Below, piece after piece: positions 8,747 to 17,126 of a stretch of 64,000 nucleotides of DNA (positions are counted from its first letter, which is position 1; the number at the start of each line of letters is the position of its first letter). The notes under the pieces were generated by a model. The model saw only the letters and a list, made by a program, of their open reading frames with translations, was not told the DNA's origin and ran no database searches. A program made the translations under genes and the position numbers. Source of the DNA: Haloactinospora alba (lineage in GTDB: Bacteria > Actinomycetota > Actinomycetes > Streptosporangiales > Streptosporangiaceae); assembly GCF_006717075.1 (NCBI RefSeq), contig NZ_VFQC01000003.1, positions 186,001-250,000 of the forward strand. Direction: 5' to 3'.

Positions 8747-8872
8747 AGGCGAGGTTGCGGGCGGTATTGCGGTCGCGGTCCAGACGCAAACCGCAGGCAT
8801 GACAGGAAAAGATCCGCGTGGATGGGCGCAGTCTGGCTTTCACCACGCCACCCGCGGAACACGTTTTACTAG
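8728..8872 (-). pseudogene. TnpB (IS200/IS605 OrfB) C-terminal fragment
   Basis: The reverse strand reads PSKTCSAGGVV, then KARLRPSTRIFSCHACGLRL and DRDRNTARNLAWL before a stop. This is the C-terminal zinc-finger and final RuvC part of a TnpB-type RNA-guided nuclease. The expected CxxC...CxxC is damaged: the first pair reads C-S-A-G, so one zinc ligand has become Gly. Everything upstream is missing; the fragment is cut off at a partial palindromic repeat near 8873. Most of the 430-base gap 8537-8966 is explained by the hairpin, this remnant and that repeat; 8590-8700 shows nothing recognisable. Confidence 0.75.
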
Positions 8873-8875
8873 GCT

Positions 8876-8916
8876 GAGGCGTCGCTCGTCGCGAACAGCG
8901 TCCATCAAACAGGACC
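8876..8916 (+). repeat. Half copy of palindromic repeat family A
   Basis: GCTCGTCGCGAACAGCGTCC followed by ATCAAACAGGACC corresponds to the right end of family A. The left half is absent, cut at the tnpB remnant. Confidence 0.55.
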
Positions 8917-8966
8917 TGGAGGAGACCTCTCCGGCCGGCGGGGCGTGAGGAGGCCGCCCGCGCCGG

Positions 8967-10454
8967 TCACCGCGCCACGCGGAAGAACCCCTCGGCGATC
9001 AGGGAACGCAGGATGTCGGGGGTGCGCTCCCGCACCTCGGTGGTCTCCCGGCCGGTCAGCTCCGCGATGACGTCCAGGAGCGGACCCACGGGCATGGTCC
9101 CGTCGCAGACGCTGGCCAGCGCCGCCTCCACAGTGCCGACCTGGGCCACCCGCCGGGTGCCGTTCCGCTGCCGCAGCAGGATGCGTTCCGGGTCGGGCGC
9201 CCCGGGCACGCTGACGCGCTCCTCCACCACGTCGGAGGCCACCGCCACGTGCGCCGACAGCAGGGCGGCGTCGGTGAGCCGGTGCGCGGTCATCGCCCCG
9301 TCGACGACACCGGGCAGGTAGCTCCCCACCGGGGTCTCCACCTCGTGCCGCAGCTCCTCCACCCGCACGGTGGCGTCCTGGGCGGCGTCGTTGCGCAGGC
9401 AGATCCAGCCGAACCCGACCCCGTCGACGCCCTCCCTCTCGAAGTGCCCCAGCCACGCGTCGTAACGCCGGTCGTACTCGGGGGTGCCGTGCTCGCACGC
9501 GTCGCGCAGCCACAGCTCCACGTACTCGGCCGGGTCCTGGGAGTCGCGCTGCACCACCCAGCCCGAACAGCCGGTGCCCGACACCCACGAACCGACCCTG
9601 TCGCGCCAGTCCGCGCCGTCGGTGTGCGTCCAGTTCGCGAGGATCTGGCACCAGCCGCCCTCGGTGAGGTGGTCGGGAGCGTTGCGCACGACCTCCGCGC
9701 AGAACGCGTCCCCGGGGAACTCGGTCTCCCGGTAGGGATAGCGGGCCGGGTCGGGGGTGATGACGAACGGCGGGTTGGACACGATGAGGTCGAACCGCTG
9801 GTCGGCGACGGGTTCGTACAGCGACCCCTGGAGCAGGTGGACGTTGTCCACCCCGGACAGGGCGCAACTGATGTCGGCCAGTTCCAGCGCGCGGGGGTTG
9901 ACGTCGGTCGCGTACACCTCGGAGGCCCGGCCGGCCAGGTGCAGGGCCTGCACCCCGCAGCCGGTTCCCAGGTCGAGGGCGCGTTCCACGGGGCCGTCCA
10001 CGAGCAGGGACGACAGGGTGGCCGAGGCCCCGCCGGCCCGCACCACGTGCTGCGCGTCCGGAGTGCCCTGACCGGGAAGGACCGGAAAGTCCGACACCAG
10101 GTAGCCCCGCCGGTCCCCGTCCAGGTCGCGGGGTTCCAGGCGTACGCGGGAGCGCACCTCACCCTCGTGCGCCGCGAGCAACCCGGCGTCGGTGAGCTCC
10201 CGCAGGGGGAGCAGGTTGGCGACGGTCCGCTCGGGCACGGGATACCCCAGCCACCACAGCCGCAGTAACACCCCCAGCGGTTCCTCTCCACCGGTGGCGC
10301 GCAGGGCCGGCCGGAGCTGGTCCCGGGCGAGCGCCCGCGCCGCGGTGTCACCGAGGCGGTCGCGCACACCCGAGACGGTGTAGTCGGCCTCGGCCAGGGC
10401 GCTGCGGAGCTGTTCGGCTACGGGGCGGGGGAAGGGTCTCAACGTTGCAGACAC
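8967..10454 (-). CDS. PrmC/HemK-like SAM-dependent methyltransferase
   Basis: A 495-residue protein. An N-terminal helical wing (about 1-145) precedes a Rossmann methyltransferase with DLGTGCG (161-167) as SAM motif I, YATDVNPRAL (181-190) as motif II and NPPF (227-230) as the catalytic N-P-P-F typical of enzymes that methylate amide or amino nitrogens. The C-terminal 200 residues form an extra domain ending in a small winged-helix-like segment. The architecture matches large actinobacterial methyltransferases of unknown substrate (DUF7059-type). The GTG at 10454 gives the expected N-terminus. Its 3' end is 50 bp from a half family A repeat. Confidence 0.85.
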   Translation of the reverse strand: MSATLRPFPRPVAEQLRSALAEADYTVSGVRDRLGDTAARALARDQLRPALRATGGEEPLGVLLRLWWLGYPVPERTVANLLPLRELTDAGLLAAHEGEVRSRVRLEPRDLDGDRRGYLVSDFPVLPGQGTPDAQHVVRAGGASATLSSLLVDGPVERALDLGTGCGVQALHLAGRASEVYATDVNPRALELADISCALSGVDNVHLLQGSLYEPVADQRFDLIVSNPPFVITPDPARYPYRETEFPGDAFCAEVVRNAPDHLTEGGWCQILANWTHTDGADWRDRVGSWVSGTGCSGWVVQRDSQDPAEYVELWLRDACEHGTPEYDRRYDAWLGHFEREGVDGVGFGWICLRNDAAQDATVRVEELRHEVETPVGSYLPGVVDGAMTAHRLTDAALLSAHVAVASDVVEERVSVPGAPDPERILLRQRNGTRRVAQVGTVEAALASVCDGTMPVGPLLDVIAELTGRETTEVRERTPDILRSLIAEGFFRVAR

Positions 10455-10503
10455 GGGCCCATTATCGGCCAGACGCGCGGCCGTTCACGCCAGCGGCCCA
10501 CGG

Positions 10504-10866
10504 TCACGGATCCTGGTCGGGGCGGGGCGCCGTAGTGTCTCCGGCACCGTCCGCGCCCCGCTCCTCGCCGTCCTCGGGCGCGTCCCCGCCGGATGCCCCG
10601 TCTCCGCCGGCGGTGCCGTACTCCGCGTTGCGCTCCTCGGCCTCCGCGCGTTTGCGCAGCAGCCGGGGGATGTAGAGGTAACCGAACACACCCAGCGCGA
10701 TCCCGGTGAGGCACACTCCGATCCACCAGCGGTCCTCCTCCGCAAGCCGGTCACCCAGGGCCAGCAGGACCAGCAGCGCAGCGAGCCACGCCAGCGTTCC
10801 CAGGGCGGTGGGGACGCGGTAGTCGCCCTCCAGGACTTCGGGGTCGGGCCGGCGTGGCTGTCGCAC
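10504..10866 (-). CDS. DUF2530-like small membrane protein
   Basis: A 120-residue protein with two hydrophobic helices (ALGTLAWLAALLVLLALG at about 21-38 and WWIGVCLTGIALGVFGYLY at about 47-65) and a charged, Gly/Asp-rich C-terminal tail. This matches the actinobacterial DUF2530 pattern; function is unknown. The GTG start at 10866 lies only 12 bases from the edge of a family A repeat, so that insertion has probably replaced the native promoter region. Confidence 0.75.
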   Translation of the reverse strand: MRQPRRPDPEVLEGDYRVPTALGTLAWLAALLVLLALGDRLAEEDRWWIGVCLTGIALGVFGYLYIPRLLRKRAEAEERNAEYGTAGGDGASGGDAPEDGEERGADGAGDTTAPRPDQDP

Positions 10867-10878
10867 GCTTCCAGACTA

Positions 10879-11041
10879 GGTCCTGTTTTTTGGGCGCTGT
10901 TCGTCGCGAGCGGCGTCTCCGGTGCCGCCCCGGCACGGCCGGCCAGGGAGGCGGAGCGGACCCTCCGTCGACCGACGAGAACGCCGCCGGGCGGGGTGCC
11001 GGGGCGGCGCGCAGCAGGACAAGCGTCCGAAAAACAGGACC
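10879..11041 (-). repeat. Palindromic repeat family A, copy 2 (inverted)
   Basis: A 163-bp copy in the opposite orientation to those at 3067 and 47784, with ends GGTCCTGTTTTTTGGGCGCT and the complement of GGTCCTGTTTTTCGGACGCT. It lies between the start of the DUF2530 gene and the marR promoter, with a TAGG at its left edge as in other copies. It fills most of the gap 10867-11213. Confidence 0.85.
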
Positions 11042-11119
11042 CGGCCCGTTCGGCGGATGCCGCCCGTGACGGGCGGTGCGGTACCGGAGCGGCAGCGCAG
11101 CGTCCGTCGGACAGGCCCT
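11042..11119 (+). repeat. Palindromic repeat family B-like, beside family A
   Basis: A GC-rich imperfect palindrome running from CCGGCCCGTTCGGCGG to CGTCCGTCGGACAGGCC, directly joined to family A copy 2. It resembles the B elements at 3231 and 47689. The rest of the gap (11120-11194) shows only the marR promoter region. Confidence 0.5.
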
Positions 11120-11194
11120 AGGCTTTTGCCGCGCCGTGTCGCGCCGTCCGTCCCCGAGCACGGGGGCGGAGAAATGCGGCGACGCGCGATACTG

Positions 11195-11220
11195 TTAGCA
11201 AAAGTAATGAGTCATGCTAA
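11195..11220. promoter_or_regulatory. Probable MarR autoregulatory operator
   Basis: TTAGCA-N14-TGCTAA is a perfect inverted repeat. Its right half overlaps the first possible start codons of the MarR gene, so bound repressor would block transcription or translation of the marR-MFS operon. Confidence 0.5.
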
Positions 11221-11669
11221 TGAAGAAGCCTCATCTCTCCCGACAGACCCGAACCGACGCGGGCCTGGCAGCGGTACTGCGCGTTTCCGTGAGCAGGCTG
11301 ACCAGGAGACTCAGAGCGCAACGTCCGGACGCCTCCCTGTCACTGGGGCAGGGGGCGGTGCTGTTCGCCCTGGCCCAGCAGGGCCAGATGACGCCGGGAG
11401 CGCTGGCCGACCACGAGAAGGTGCAGCCCCCGTCGATGACGCGGATCATCACGGGGCTGGAGGAACGCGGGCTGGTGCGCAAGACGCCGCATCCCCAGGA
11501 CCGGCGCCAACTGCTGGTGGACCTGACCGAGGAGGGACACTCACTGGTGCGGCTCGACCAGCGGCGCCGCGAGGCGTGGCTCACCAAGCGTCTGGCGGAA
11601 CTGACCCCGCAGGAGAAGGAGACCCTGCGCTCGGCGACGGAGATCCTGGACCGGATCAGCCAGTCGTGA
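11214..11669 (+). CDS. MarR-family transcriptional regulator
   Basis: A 151-residue winged-helix regulator. SLSLGQGAVLFALAQQGQ and MTPGALADHEKVQPPSMTRI (residues about 42-80) form the recognition helices, and DRRQLLVDLTEEG (about 98-110) is the wing with the conserved DRR. It probably represses the MFS gene that follows, whose GTG overlaps this stop (GTGA), so the two are translationally coupled. ATG 11214 and ATG 11220 are both possible starts; both fall within the operator-like palindrome. The ligand is unknown. Confidence 0.9.
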   Translation: MLMKKPHLSRQTRTDAGLAAVLRVSVSRLTRRLRAQRPDASLSLGQGAVLFALAQQGQMTPGALADHEKVQPPSMTRIITGLEERGLVRKTPHPQDRRQLLVDLTEEGHSLVRLDQRRREAWLTKRLAELTPQEKETLRSATEILDRISQS

Positions 11670-13003
11670 CGGCGACTGCCTCCGAGGAGTCCCCGGAGGG
11701 CGCCGACCCCGAACCCGAACCCCCGCCGAACGGGCGCACGGCCATGTTCCGCTCCCTGGCCGTGCGCAACTTCCGGCTGTTCGCCGGCGGCCAGGTCGTC
11801 TCCAACACCGGAACCTGGATGCAGCGCATCGCCCAGGACTGGCTGGTGCTGCAACTCAGCGGCGGCAGCGGGATCGCCCTGGGGCTCACCACCGCCCTGC
11901 AGCTCCTCCCGATGCTGCTGTTGGGACTGTGGGGCGGAACCCTCGTCGACCGGCTGGGCAAACGCCGCCTGCTGTTCGTCACCCAGGCGAGCCAGAGCGT
12001 CCTCGCCCTCGCCCTGGGCGTGCTCGCCACGGCCGGGATCGCCAACGTGTGGCACGTGTACGTGTTCGCGTTCGCCCTGGGGATCGTCACCGTCGTGGAC
12101 AACCCCGCCCGCCAGACCTTCGCGGTGGAGATGGTCGGCAAACGCGACCTGCCCAACGCGATCGCGCTGAACAGCGCCAGCTTCCAACTCGGCCGGGTGG
12201 TCGGGCCCGCCGTCGCCGGGCTGCTCATCGCCGCGATCGGCAGCGGCCCGGTGTTCGTCCTCAACGCGTTCTCCTTCAGCGCCACCCTGGTCGCCCTGGC
12301 ACTGATGCGCCCCGCGGAACTGCACACCACCGAACCCGCCCCCCGCGACAAGGGGCAGGTCCGCCAGGGGCTGCGCTACCTCCTGGGCCGGAGAGACCTG
12401 GTGCTGCTGCTCGTCATGACCGCGTTCCTGCAGATGTTCGGCTCCAACGTGCAGAACCAGATCGCGCTCATGACGAACAACGTCTTCACCGCCGGCGCGG
12501 ACGCCTTCGGCATCGCCGCGGCTGCGCTCGCGGTGGGCGCCCTGGCCGGGGCACTGCTGGCGGCCCGCCGGGAACGGCCGCGGCTGCGCGTGGTGCTGGC
12601 CGGCGCCCTCGTGTTCGGTGCGACCCAGGTCGGCGCTGCCGTCGCGCCCGGTTACCCGGGGTTCACCGCCGTGCTGGTCCCCATGGGGGTGGCCTTCCTG
12701 ATGTTCACCACCTCACTCAACGCGTTCTTCCAGCTCAGCGTTGACCCGCAACTGCGCGGGCGGGTCATGAGCATGTACATGCTGGTGTTCCTCGGGATGG
12801 CTCCCATCGGTTCTCCCATCGTCGGTGTCCTCGCCGACGCGTTCGGTCCCCGTACGAGCCTGGCGACCGGCGGAACGGTGACGGTACTGGTGGCGGCTCT
12901 CATCGCCGCGCTGCTCGTCCGCCACCACAACGTCCGGGTGGAACGCTCGCCCGCCTTCCCGTTCGTGCGCGTCGCCCGGAACAGGGAACACGAGAGCGGC
13001 TGA
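11666..13003 (+). CDS. MFS exporter (DHA3/EntS-type)
   Basis: A 445-residue transporter with about 12 hydrophobic segments. FRLFAGGQVVSNTGTWMQRI (residues about 35-54) is the typical start of the EntS-like MFS_3 family, followed by DRLGKRR in the TM2-TM3 loop. A hydrophilic acidic N-terminus precedes TM1 and a basic tail follows TM12. It probably exports a drug or siderophore-like compound by proton antiport at the cell membrane. The start at GTG 11666 overlaps the marR stop; longer upstream reading has no support. Control by the upstream MarR protein is inferred from the operon. Confidence 0.9.
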   Translation: MTATASEESPEGADPEPEPPPNGRTAMFRSLAVRNFRLFAGGQVVSNTGTWMQRIAQDWLVLQLSGGSGIALGLTTALQLLPMLLLGLWGGTLVDRLGKRRLLFVTQASQSVLALALGVLATAGIANVWHVYVFAFALGIVTVVDNPARQTFAVEMVGKRDLPNAIALNSASFQLGRVVGPAVAGLLIAAIGSGPVFVLNAFSFSATLVALALMRPAELHTTEPAPRDKGQVRQGLRYLLGRRDLVLLLVMTAFLQMFGSNVQNQIALMTNNVFTAGADAFGIAAAALAVGALAGALLAARRERPRLRVVLAGALVFGATQVGAAVAPGYPGFTAVLVPMGVAFLMFTTSLNAFFQLSVDPQLRGRVMSMYMLVFLGMAPIGSPIVGVLADAFGPRTSLATGGTVTVLVAALIAALLVRHHNVRVERSPAFPFVRVARNREHESG

Positions 13004-13073
13004 GACCCTTTCGCCGACTGTGGATCGGATGACATCCTGCCCCGCAACAACCGCATCACGGGAAGGAGGCGGG

Positions 13074-13622
13074 GTGAGACTGTTCCTCGCGGTGTATCCC
13101 ACAGGGGAGGTACTCGACGGGGTCGCCGAGGCCGTGCGCGAACTCAGGGACGCCAACCCCCGCCTGCGCTGGACCGGTCGGGACGACTGGCACCTCACCC
13201 TGCTGTTCCTCGGTGAGGTCTCCGAGGAGGGCATCGGGGACCTGCGGGAGCGGTTCGCGGCCGAGATCCCCCGGCACCCGCGTATGCGGCTGGCCGTGCG
13301 CGGCGCGGGCACGTTCCCCGGCGACGCCGCCAGCGCACGCGTCCTGTGGGCCGGGATCGAGGGCGACGTGGACCCGTTGGCGGACCTGGCCGGTGCGGTC
13401 TCCAGAACGGCGCGCAGGGCCGGCGTCGCGGTGCAGCGCCGCCCGTACGTCCCCCACGTCACCCTCGCCCGCAGCCGCGAACCCGTTGACGCGAGCGAGC
13501 TGCGCACGGAGCTGCTGGAGTTCGCCACCCCGTTCTGGGAGGCGGGTGAGGTGCACCTCGTGCACAGCCGCCCCGGGCAGCAGCCCCGGTACCGCACCGT
13601 CGACACGTGGGCGCTAAGCTGA
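13074..13622 (+). CDS. thpR: RNA 2',3'-cyclic phosphodiesterase (2H family)
   Basis: A 182-residue 2H phosphoesterase with the two catalytic HxT motifs: HLTLLFLG starting at His40 and HVTLARS starting at His128. ThpR enzymes open 2',3'-cyclic phosphates on RNA and can ligate 2'-5' tRNA halves in vitro. Length and spacing are those of the family. The GTG at 13074 follows GGAAGGAGG by a few bases, which fixes the start. It probably acts in cytoplasmic RNA processing or repair. Confidence 0.9.
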   Translation: MRLFLAVYPTGEVLDGVAEAVRELRDANPRLRWTGRDDWHLTLLFLGEVSEEGIGDLRERFAAEIPRHPRMRLAVRGAGTFPGDAASARVLWAGIEGDVDPLADLAGAVSRTARRAGVAVQRRPYVPHVTLARSREPVDASELRTELLEFATPFWEAGEVHLVHSRPGQQPRYRTVDTWALS

Positions 13623-13666
13623 ACACGAGGTACTGACCAGCCGCGAAGCGGGGCGCCCTGTTGAGC

Positions 13667-13759
13667 ATGCTCACCAACAACCGGAAGCAGCGCTGGCTGC
13701 TGCCCACCGTGCTCGCGGCCATCATGCTCATCGTGATCGCCGGCGCGCTGCTGGGATAG
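13667..13759 (+). CDS. Small single-TM protein
   Basis: A 30-residue frame: MLTNNRKQRW, then a continuous hydrophobic helix (LLPTVLAAIMLIVIAGALLG). A TTG at 13661 is an alternative start. Basic N-terminus and one TM segment are the pattern of tiny actinobacterial membrane proteins that lie near transporters. Codon use is that of a real gene. Function is unknown. Confidence 0.45.
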   Translation: MLTNNRKQRWLLPTVLAAIMLIVIAGALLG

Positions 13760-13866
13760 CGCGCGGACACTCCCGCCCGCCGCTCGAACCGACCGGGTCG
13801 GGATCCGGAGCCGCCGCTCCCCGTCACCCTTCGGGCTTCGTCGGCCACGTTTGGTAGTTTCCCGCT

Positions 13867-14751
13867 GTGCCGAAACACCAACACGAATTCCCCCTCGAGC
13901 TCTTCCACTACCATCCCGGGCTCGCTCCCGAACTGCTCGGCCACGCGTTCTCCCTCGACCTGCCCTCCTACGACGAAGCCCGGCTCGCCTCGGGGGAGCT
14001 GACGGACCGCCAGCCCACGGAGTACCGCGCCGACGGTGTCGTCGCGCTGTTCGAGGAGCACACGGCGGTATCGGTCATCGTGGTGGAAGTGCAGCTCCGC
14101 CGCGACGAGGAGAAGCGCTCCACCTGGCCGGTGTACACCGCGACGCTGGCGCGCCGGTGGAAGTGCCCGGTCGCGCTGCTCGTGCTCTGCCCCGACGAAC
14201 GGACCGCGTCCTGGTGCGCCGAGCCGGTCGACGTGGGTTACGGGCGCCACGTCCTGCGGCCGCAGGTGCTGGGTCCCAGAGCCACACCCCTGGTAACCGA
14301 ACAGGAGCAGGCCGACCGGAACCCGGAACTGGCAGTGCTGTCCGTGCTGGCGCACAGTGGGGACAGCCGGGTACTGCGCACGTTCCACGACGCGTTGCGG
14401 CTCGTGGATGACGAGCGTGCCGGACTGTATGTTGACTATGTGGCCTCCGTGTTGCCGGACGTTGCGAGGAAAGAGCTGGAGGAGCTGTTGGTGGCCGGAA
14501 CCGAGGAGTACAGGAGCGACTTCGCGCGTAAGTACTTCACCCAGGGCGAGGCTCGGGGCGAGGCCAGAGGCGAGGCCAAGGGTGAGGCCAGGGGCGAGGC
14601 CCGGAGCGTGCTCGCGGTGTTGGAGGCCCGGGGGATCGCGGTGCCGGAGGACGTGCGGTCGCGGATCACCGGTTGCGCCGACACGGAGCAGCTCAACGTG
14701 TGGGTGCGCCGGGCGGCTGTCGTCGACAGCGCCGAGGAACTGTTCGACTGA
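13867..14751 (+). CDS. Rpn-like PD-(D/E)XK nuclease family protein
   Basis: A 294-residue protein. Asp56 (YRADGVV), Glu74 and Gln76 (VVEVQLRRDEEKR) fit the D...E-x-Q variant of the PD-(D/E)XK nuclease core. RWKCPVALLVLCPDERT follows as a conserved strand region. Near residues 225-243 there is a Gly-Glu-Ala-Arg tandem repeat encoded by repeated GGCGAGGCC units, then a helical C-terminus (EDVRSRITGCADTEQL). The family is the Rpn/transposase-associated group linked to recombination-promoting nucleases. A decayed paralogue lies at 34696-35373. The role in this genome is unknown. Confidence 0.75.
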   Translation: MPKHQHEFPLELFHYHPGLAPELLGHAFSLDLPSYDEARLASGELTDRQPTEYRADGVVALFEEHTAVSVIVVEVQLRRDEEKRSTWPVYTATLARRWKCPVALLVLCPDERTASWCAEPVDVGYGRHVLRPQVLGPRATPLVTEQEQADRNPELAVLSVLAHSGDSRVLRTFHDALRLVDDERAGLYVDYVASVLPDVARKELEELLVAGTEEYRSDFARKYFTQGEARGEARGEAKGEARGEARSVLAVLEARGIAVPEDVRSRITGCADTEQLNVWVRRAAVVDSAEELFD

Positions 14752-14854
14752 GCACCGCCCCGCTGCGATCCGGACGGTGAGGTGACCGGGCACCGTCCCG
14801 CCCTCGCGCCGGCCCGCTGCGGACCGGCCGGCGCGACGGAGGGCGGTACCGCGG

Positions 14855-15580
14855 TCACGCCGAGGCGGACACCCGGCTGAGGGCCATGGCGATCAACGCC
14901 GCGTTGTCCGCGGCATCGGTCCCGTCGGGCCCGCGTAGCGTGTCCTCCAGTCCCATCCGGATGTCGTGCCCGTCCGCGAGGGCGGCGTCCAGCAGCGGCC
15001 ACGCCGTGTCGTCACTGCCGTGCAGCATCCGCGGCGGGGCGGCGTCGCACTGGTCGAGGACCTCGTTGATGGCGGCGGCGTTGTTCAGCGCGTCCTCCCG
15101 GGTGGGCTGGGTCGGTTCGATGAGCACGGCATACACGTACGGCGCCAGCTCGGTGGCGGCCAGGATCCGGGTGGACTCCACGGTCCACACCCCGGCCTCC
15201 ACCGGGACACGCCGGTCGATGAGCAACCGCGCCACCTCCACCGACCCGGGTTCGTGCAGGTTCACCGTGGCGGAGTCCGGGAGGGCGCCCCACCGCTGGA
15301 TCATGTCGTAACGGCGCCACGGGTCCGGTTCGGCCGACAGTGCCGTCGTGACGCTGATCGGCACCCCCGGGACCTCGGTCCGGAGCTGTTCCAGCACCGG
15401 GGTCAGGACCTGTGGCTCCAACGACTCGGCGCCGTGCGCGTCGCGAGGGTGGATGTGGATCTCGGTGGCGCCCGCGGCGACGGCCGCGCGGGCGTCGCTG
15501 ACGAGCTGGTCGGCGGACACGGGCAGGGCCGGGTGGGCCGTGGGTCGGCGGTCACCGTTCAGGCAGGCGACGATCCTCAT
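14855..15580 (-). CDS. BKACE-family beta-keto acid cleavage enzyme
   Basis: A 241-residue TIM-barrel enzyme. MRIVACLNGDRR starts the barrel, HIHPRD (His42, His44) supplies the zinc-binding pair, and PVEAGVWTVESTRIL and RMGLEDTLRGPDG near the C-terminus match the BKACE/DUF849 pattern. These enzymes use acetyl-CoA and Zn2+ to cleave beta-keto acids such as 3-keto-5-aminohexanoate in lysine fermentation. The protein is shorter than most members (about 270-310 residues). The substrate cannot be read. The gene is monocistronic; a hairpin (15601-15621) lies in its leader. Confidence 0.8.
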   Translation of the reverse strand: MRIVACLNGDRRPTAHPALPVSADQLVSDARAAVAAGATEIHIHPRDAHGAESLEPQVLTPVLEQLRTEVPGVPISVTTALSAEPDPWRRYDMIQRWGALPDSATVNLHEPGSVEVARLLIDRRVPVEAGVWTVESTRILAATELAPYVYAVLIEPTQPTREDALNNAAAINEVLDQCDAAPPRMLHGSDDTAWPLLDAALADGHDIRMGLEDTLRGPDGTDAADNAALIAMALSRVSASA

Positions 15581-16058
15581 CAGTAATCTGGGCGTGGTGA
15601 CTCCCGCCGCGTGTGCGGGAGAGGTAACGCCTTCCTCCTTCCGTGCGGTGTCGGTGTGGTTTCTTCCGCCGGCCCTGTGCAGGGCCGGCGTGGAGCGGGG
15701 CCGACAGGCGGCCCGTGGGCCGCGCTGCCGTGTGCCCGGACCGGAGTGCGGGAGGACACGGCCGCGCCGCGCGGGTGGCAGCGGCGGTGGCCGTGCGGGA
15801 CAGCCCGTCAGCGCGGCCGGGTGCGGCCGCGCTGTGCCGAGTGGGGTGGTCTCCCGCACGGGTCATCGGCAGGGTCCCCTCGTCCGCAGTGGTGGCTGGC
15901 GTCGGCAGGGGGGAAACGTGTCCGGGACAGCGGCGTTCCCGTATCCCGCCGGAAGTATCCCGGCGCGGCTGTTCCCCTCGCCGCCGTTGACACAAGCATT
16001 CCCGTCCGGTGCGGGCTGCACGCAACACCGGCTGGCCCGGGATGCGACGATGGTACAC
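15581..16058. other. Divergent intergenic region with two hairpins
   Basis: This is a 478-base gap between a leftward and a rightward gene. A stem of CTCCCGC and GCGGGAG (15601-15621) lies in the leader of the BKACE gene, and a perfect palindrome GCCGGCCCTGTGCAGGGCCGGC in two 10-bp arms sits at 15668-15689. No gene or known riboswitch is convincing. Confidence 0.5.
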
Positions 16059-17096
16059 ATGAGAACCGTCGCCGTAGCAGCGGCACTGGCCGTCGCGGTG
16101 ACGCCGTTCACTCCCGTGGCCGCGGCGGCCGCCACCGGCGGGCAGCAGTCCCCCGAGGAGGACCCCTCCGGCGGGGAGCGGGCGTTCACCCTCCAGGACC
16201 CCCGGATCAGGGAGTCGAGCGGACTCGCGCGTTCCGAGCGGCACGACGGCGTCTACTGGACCCACAACGACAGCGGCGACTACGGTCCCGACATCTACGC
16301 GGTGGACAGCGCGGGCGAAACCGTCGCCACCGTCACCCTCACCGGCGGAGGGGTGGAGGCGCGTGACTGGGAGGCGATCGCCACCGGCACGGGAAACGAC
16401 GGGGAACCGGCCCTCTACATCGGCGACATCGGGGACAACGCGGGTGGTGAGTGGCCCGGCATCCGGGTCTACCGGATCCCCGAACCGCGCGACCTGACTG
16501 ACCGGACCGTCGAGGCGACCACGTTCACCCTCACCTACGCGGACGGGGCCCGCAACGCCGAAGCGATGATGATCGACCCGCGCGACAACCGACTCTACCT
16601 CGTCAGCAAGGAGCTGGCCGGCACTCTCTACGCCGCACCCGCCGAACTGGACCCGGCGGGCACCAACACCCTGGAACCCGTGGGATCGGCGCCGCTGTAC
16701 GCCACCGACGCCGCATTCGCCCCGGACGGTTCCCAGTACGCCGTCCGTACCTACCGGGGTGTGACGCTCTACGACGCCGAGGGCGGCGTCCCGGGAGAGA
16801 GCACAGCGGACATGACCCTGCCCAGCATGGAACAGGGGGAGTCGCTGACCTACGGGGGCGGCGGGAAGGCGCTCCTCGCCGGGAGCGAGGGGGACAACAG
16901 TCCGGTGTGGCGCGTTCCGCTGCTGGAACCGGAAACCCCGTCACCGGAGGCCGGGGAGGGAAGCGAGACCACCGACAGCGCGGACAGCGGCTCCACGGAA
17001 GGCCAGGGGTGGAGCGCTTCCTCCCTCATCTGGGTCGGGGTGGGCGTCACGGCGCTGGTGATCGCCGGCATCGTACTGCTGGCCCGCCGCGGCTGA
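16059..17096 (+). CDS. Secreted, membrane-anchored beta-propeller-like protein
   Basis: A 345-residue protein. Residues 1-26 form a Sec signal peptide ending in AAAAA. The body has repeated beta-strand segments with HNDSGDYGPDIYAVDSAG, DWEAIATG, YIGDIGDN and YLVSKELAGTLYAAPAELD, reminiscent of six- or seven-bladed propellers, with possible calcium-binding Asp loops. A Ser/Glu/Thr-rich linker (about 290-315) precedes one C-terminal TM helix (about 320-342) and a short basic tail. It is therefore probably exported and anchored outside the cell. No catalytic motif is seen. ATG 16050 is an alternative start. Confidence 0.7.
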   Translation: MRTVAVAAALAVAVTPFTPVAAAAATGGQQSPEEDPSGGERAFTLQDPRIRESSGLARSERHDGVYWTHNDSGDYGPDIYAVDSAGETVATVTLTGGGVEARDWEAIATGTGNDGEPALYIGDIGDNAGGEWPGIRVYRIPEPRDLTDRTVEATTFTLTYADGARNAEAMMIDPRDNRLYLVSKELAGTLYAAPAELDPAGTNTLEPVGSAPLYATDAAFAPDGSQYAVRTYRGVTLYDAEGGVPGESTADMTLPSMEQGESLTYGGGGKALLAGSEGDNSPVWRVPLLEPETPSPEAGEGSETTDSADSGSTEGQGWSASSLIWVGVGVTALVIAGIVLLARRG

Positions 17097-17126
17097 GCCC
17101 GGGCGGGGCGGAGCGGTGGAAACGGC

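Noticed and set aside
10922-11665. N-terminal extension of the MFS transporter
   Set aside because: It runs through the palindromic repeats and antiparallel to family structure; the GTGA overlap with marR and the family N-terminus fix the start at 11666.
15601-15640. GCGGGAGAGG resembling the start of a glycine riboswitch
   Set aside because: The conserved core that should follow is missing, and the strand does not fit the nearest gene.
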